Shown: in pieces, positions 61,731 through 64,000 of the stretch | How positions within the stretch are numbered: the first letter of the stretch is position 1 | Layout of the letters: each line of letters starts with the position of its first letter | NCBI GenBank assembly: GCA_963788055.1 | Contig: CAWBFA010000005.1 | Coordinates: 124,001 to 188,000, forward strand | DNA length: 64,000 nt | Reading direction: 5' to 3' | From: JACCTU01 sp963788055 | GTDB taxonomy: Bacteria; Actinomycetota; Thermoleophilia; Gaiellales; Gaiellaceae | The notes under the pieces: model-generated | What the model saw: the letters and a program-made list of their open reading frames with translations, nothing else | What the model was told of the DNA's origin: nothing | Database searches by the model: none | Program-made: the position numbers and the translations under genes

Positions 61731-63663
61731 GTGGGCCCTCTCCTCTACGTGCTCGGCGCGTCGGTTCTAGGTGCGACCGCGCTCGCCGCCGCGGCAGCGT
61801 TGCGCCGTCGGTCGCTCACCGCGTTCGGTCTTGCCGCGTATTTGCTCGCGTGGGGCGAGCTGGTGCTCCTGGCCGAGGTGCTGTCGACCTTCCGGGCCGC
61901 GAACCTAGCCGGCTTTGCGATCGGGCAGTTCGCCTTCCTCGCCGTTGGGCTGAGCGCCTGGTACCTCCGCGGCCGCTCGAGGCCTCCGCGCCTTCGTCTC
62001 GACGTACGCGGCGCTGTCCACCGCCACCCGATCGTCGTCGCGCTCGCCGTCGCGGTCCTCGCCGCCGCGCTGTACGCCGCATTCATCGGCCTCGCGACCC
62101 CTCCGAGCAACGGCGACGCGATGGCATACCGGCTCTCACGCGCCGCCGCGTGGCTCCAGCACGGTGGCATCCATTGGATTCCGGAGTCGCATACGGAGCG
62201 TCAGAACGCGTTCCCATGGGTCTCCGAGATCGCGCTGCTCTGGACATTTGCCCTCTACGGCCGTGACACGGTCGCGACGCTGCCTCAGCTTGCCGCGCTC
62301 GCGGCAGTCGTCGCCGCCGTCTACGGGCTCCGCCGTGAGGCTCGGCTTCTCACGGGCCGCGTCGCTCTTTGCCGCCCTGCTCACGGCCACATTGACTGAG
62401 TTCGTGCTCCAGTCGGTCCAGACCCAGAACGACCTTCTTGTCGCGTCCTTCGTCGCTGCCGCAGCGTACTTCCTGCGCTCCCAGGACGCGGCCGAGCTCG
62501 GGCTGGCGGGCGTTGCTGTCGGGCTTGCACTCGGCTCGAAGTTCACTGCAGTCCTCGCTCTCCCGATGCTCGCGCTGCTCGCGGTTACCTCCCTTTCGGG
62601 GCGTCGCCTGCTTCTCGCCGTCGCAGCCACGGGCTCCGCATGCGCCGTTTTCGTCGGACCGAGCTACGTCACGAACCTCGCGAAGACGGGAAGCGTCTAC
62701 GGCGACGCGCCCGAGTCGGCGATCTACCGGCCGACGGTGACAGCTCGCGGGACCGTCTCGACCCTCGCGCGGGCGACGTACCGCTTCGCCGATCTTTCCG
62801 GCTTCAGAGTACGCACGAGCTGGCTCGATCCATTCGAGTCCGGAGCTGCAACAGCTTACGAGGCGCTCGGGATCTCTCCAGCCGCCCCGGAGTCCGTGGG
62901 CTCGCCTTTCACGTACAGCGTAAACGTCACCGCGCACGAGGACCACTCGTTCTTCGGGCCGTTGGGGCTCCTGCTCGTGCTCCCGCTCTCTGTGGGGTTC
63001 ATGGGCGCCTGGCTCCTGGGTCGAACGACCGCGGCGCGAGCGATCCATGCTCTGTCGCTTCCTCTCTATCTCCTCCTGCTCGCCCTCGTGCTGCGCTTCA
63101 CCGACGAAGCGCGCTATCTGATGACGCCCGTCGCCTTGACCATGCCGCTCGCAGCTTGGATTTATCGCCGTCGCCTGCTCGCTGCGGGCGCCGCGGCACT
63201 CGGCGTCGCCACGCTGTTGTTCGCGCACGCCTACAACGAGTTGAAGCCCACCGGTCTCGGTGGCGGCACGCCGGTTTGGAGCCTGTCGCGCCCGGCCGCT
63301 CAGGGCGTCGGCACCCCCGGAATCGGAGAGATGATCGCCGCCTTGGAGGACCGCGTCCCGTCGAATGAACGCTTAGGCGTCGTCCTCGCGGAGAACGCGC
63401 GCGACTACCCCCTCTACGGGCCAGGACTGGACCGGCGGCTCATCCCCCTCGACTCCCGCAGGGTGCTCGCGGACGCCGACAAGGAGCGGCTCGATTGGGT
63501 CTTCCTCGGCATCGAGCAAGACGTACCGGCTCTGGAGGGTCGTTGGACGCGCGAGACCCTGGGCGGTATCGCCACGCTCTTGCAACGCATCCAGCCCGCG
63601 CCGCGAAGCGCCGCGGCTAATCGCGCGGGCGGTCGAAGACCGCGACGTGCTGGTCGTCCGTGA
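61731..63663 (+). CDS. GT-C membrane glycosyltransferase, frameshifted
   Basis: About 640-residue polytopic protein with about 12 helices. The first extracytoplasmic loop contains TPPSNGDAMAYRLSRAAAWL and HWIPESHTERQNAFPWVSE, acidic and aromatic residues expected at a polyprenyl-phosphate sugar site; FVLQSVQTQNDLLVASFVAA and LGSKFTAVLALPML follow. The C-terminal domain has AYNELKPTGLGG and ENARDYPLYGPGL. One break lies near 62340. GTG 61731 is 59 nt after gmhB. The final ~15 residues are Arg-rich and lie antisense to the PhyH gene; the true stop may be slightly earlier. It may transfer heptose, by context only. Confidence 0.78.
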
Positions 63664-64000
63664 GCGAGCCGGCGTCGACGCCTCTGAGCTCGAGTGCAGA
63701 CGGCACGAACGGCGTGCCGGACACGTAGTGCGCGACGAGCATCAGCCGCTCGGCGCTCTCGGGCTTCAGCTGCTTGTGGTACCCGCACGTGTCGGCGAAC
63801 ACGGCCGTCCCCGCCTTTCCTTCGCAGACGAGCCAGTCCTCCTCGGGCACGATCCGCTCCATCTGCTCGTCGGTGCTCCGCCACTCGGCGTCGTGCTCCG
63901 GCAGCTCGCGCCGTGCGCCGAGCGGGTGCGTCTGCGGCGCGTACGTGAACGGCCCCGCCCCGCGCGTGACGTCGTTGAAGTAGAGGAAGAGCTTCACGTT
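63617..64000 (-). CDS. Phytanoyl-CoA dioxygenase (PhyH) family protein (N-terminus cut by window edge)
   Basis: C-terminal 128 residues of a likely Fe(II)/2-oxoglutarate dioxygenase; the start lies beyond the window. LFLYFNDVTRGAGPFTYAPQ with THPLGARR is the conserved strand and loop after the first iron ligands, and VFADTCGYHKQLKPESAERL carries the distal His ligand and the 2-oxoglutarate-binding Arg; MLVAHYVSGTPF closes the barrel. PhyH enzymes in biosynthetic clusters hydroxylate small molecules or lipids. It overlaps the convergent GT-C gene by about 47 nt. No frameshift in the visible part. Confidence 0.78.
   Translation of the reverse strand, partial: NVKLFLYFNDVTRGAGPFTYAPQTHPLGARRELPEHDAEWRSTDEQMERIVPEEDWLVCEGKAGTAVFADTCGYHKQLKPESAERLMLVAHYVSGTPFVPSALELRGVDAGSLTDDQHVAVFDRPRD

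Noticed and set aside
1..64000. CRISPR array, transposase, integrase or attachment sites
   Set aside because: No spaced direct repeats, DDE/tyrosine-recombinase motifs or terminal inverted repeats were noticed, although accessory glycan islands often carry them.
1..64000. Programmed frameshifting as explanation for the broken genes
   Set aside because: Breaks occur at unrelated sites without a common slippery heptamer or downstream pseudoknot, and affect many unrelated genes.

Overview
The window is a GC-rich, almost gapless block of cell-surface glycan genes from an actinobacterium. The grounds are the very high G+C at third codon positions, frequent GTG and TTG starts, 4-nt start/stop overlaps, TANNNT -10 boxes placed 6-9 nt before start codons (leaderless transcripts, common in Actinobacteria), and a UbiA enzyme of the decaprenyl-phosphate phosphoribosyltransferase type. 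A Thermoleophilia/Gaiellales-type lineage is a guess from gene style, not a demonstration. I see no rRNA, tRNA, CRISPR, phage or insertion-sequence gene, and no gene-free stretch above 300 bases.

Layout. 1-6299 (minus): acetyltransferase, polysaccharide deacetylase, three GT4 glycosyltransferases and a Wzx-type flippase. 6326-12458 (plus): O-antigen ligase/polymerase, methyltransferase, epimerase, GT4, a small membrane-anchored protein and a GT-C enzyme. 12510-14582 (minus): secreted glycosidase and UDP-glucuronate decarboxylase. 14721-15506 (plus): secreted trypsin-like protease behind a hairpin-rich leader. 15503-23740 (minus): GT2, YbhN-like membrane protein, Wzz-like protein, epimerase, sulfotransferase, two beta-propeller proteins and an ATP-grasp enzyme. 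23765-24544 (plus): FkbM methyltransferase. 24451-31467 (minus): initiating phosphoglycosyl transferase, paired methyltransferases, GT2, formyltransferase, deacetylase, asparagine synthetase. 31603-42508: GT2s, WecE/WecD, DPPR-synthase-like UbiA, epimerase, DUF2079 protein, GMC oxidoreductase with a Tat subunit, GT87-like enzyme. 42553-55676: GT-C enzymes, two Wzy-like polymerases, several GT4/GT2 enzymes, a TIGR04372-like glycosyltransferase and methyltransferases. 55658-58954 (minus): two GT-C membrane enzymes. 59106-61671 (plus): a heptose module (domain-swapped HldE-like, GmhA, GmhB). 61731-64000: GT-C enzyme and a partial PhyH dioxygenase.

Together the genes supply nucleotide sugars (xylose, heptose, 4-amino-4,6-dideoxygalactose), start chains on a polyprenyl phosphate, extend them (GT4/GT2), decorate them (acetyl, formyl, methyl, sulfate, amide), and flip, polymerise and export them. 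The eight GT-C enzymes probably use polyprenyl-phosphate sugars made by the three DPM1/GtrB-like GT2 enzymes. Several different polymers are likely made, because there are three polymerase-like proteins.

Caveat: some 45-50 single-base frameshifts interrupt otherwise well-conserved genes. They lie largely in or beside short G/C runs and are not accompanied by nonsense substitutions, so I read them as uncorrected sequencing errors and annotate each such gene over its full length.
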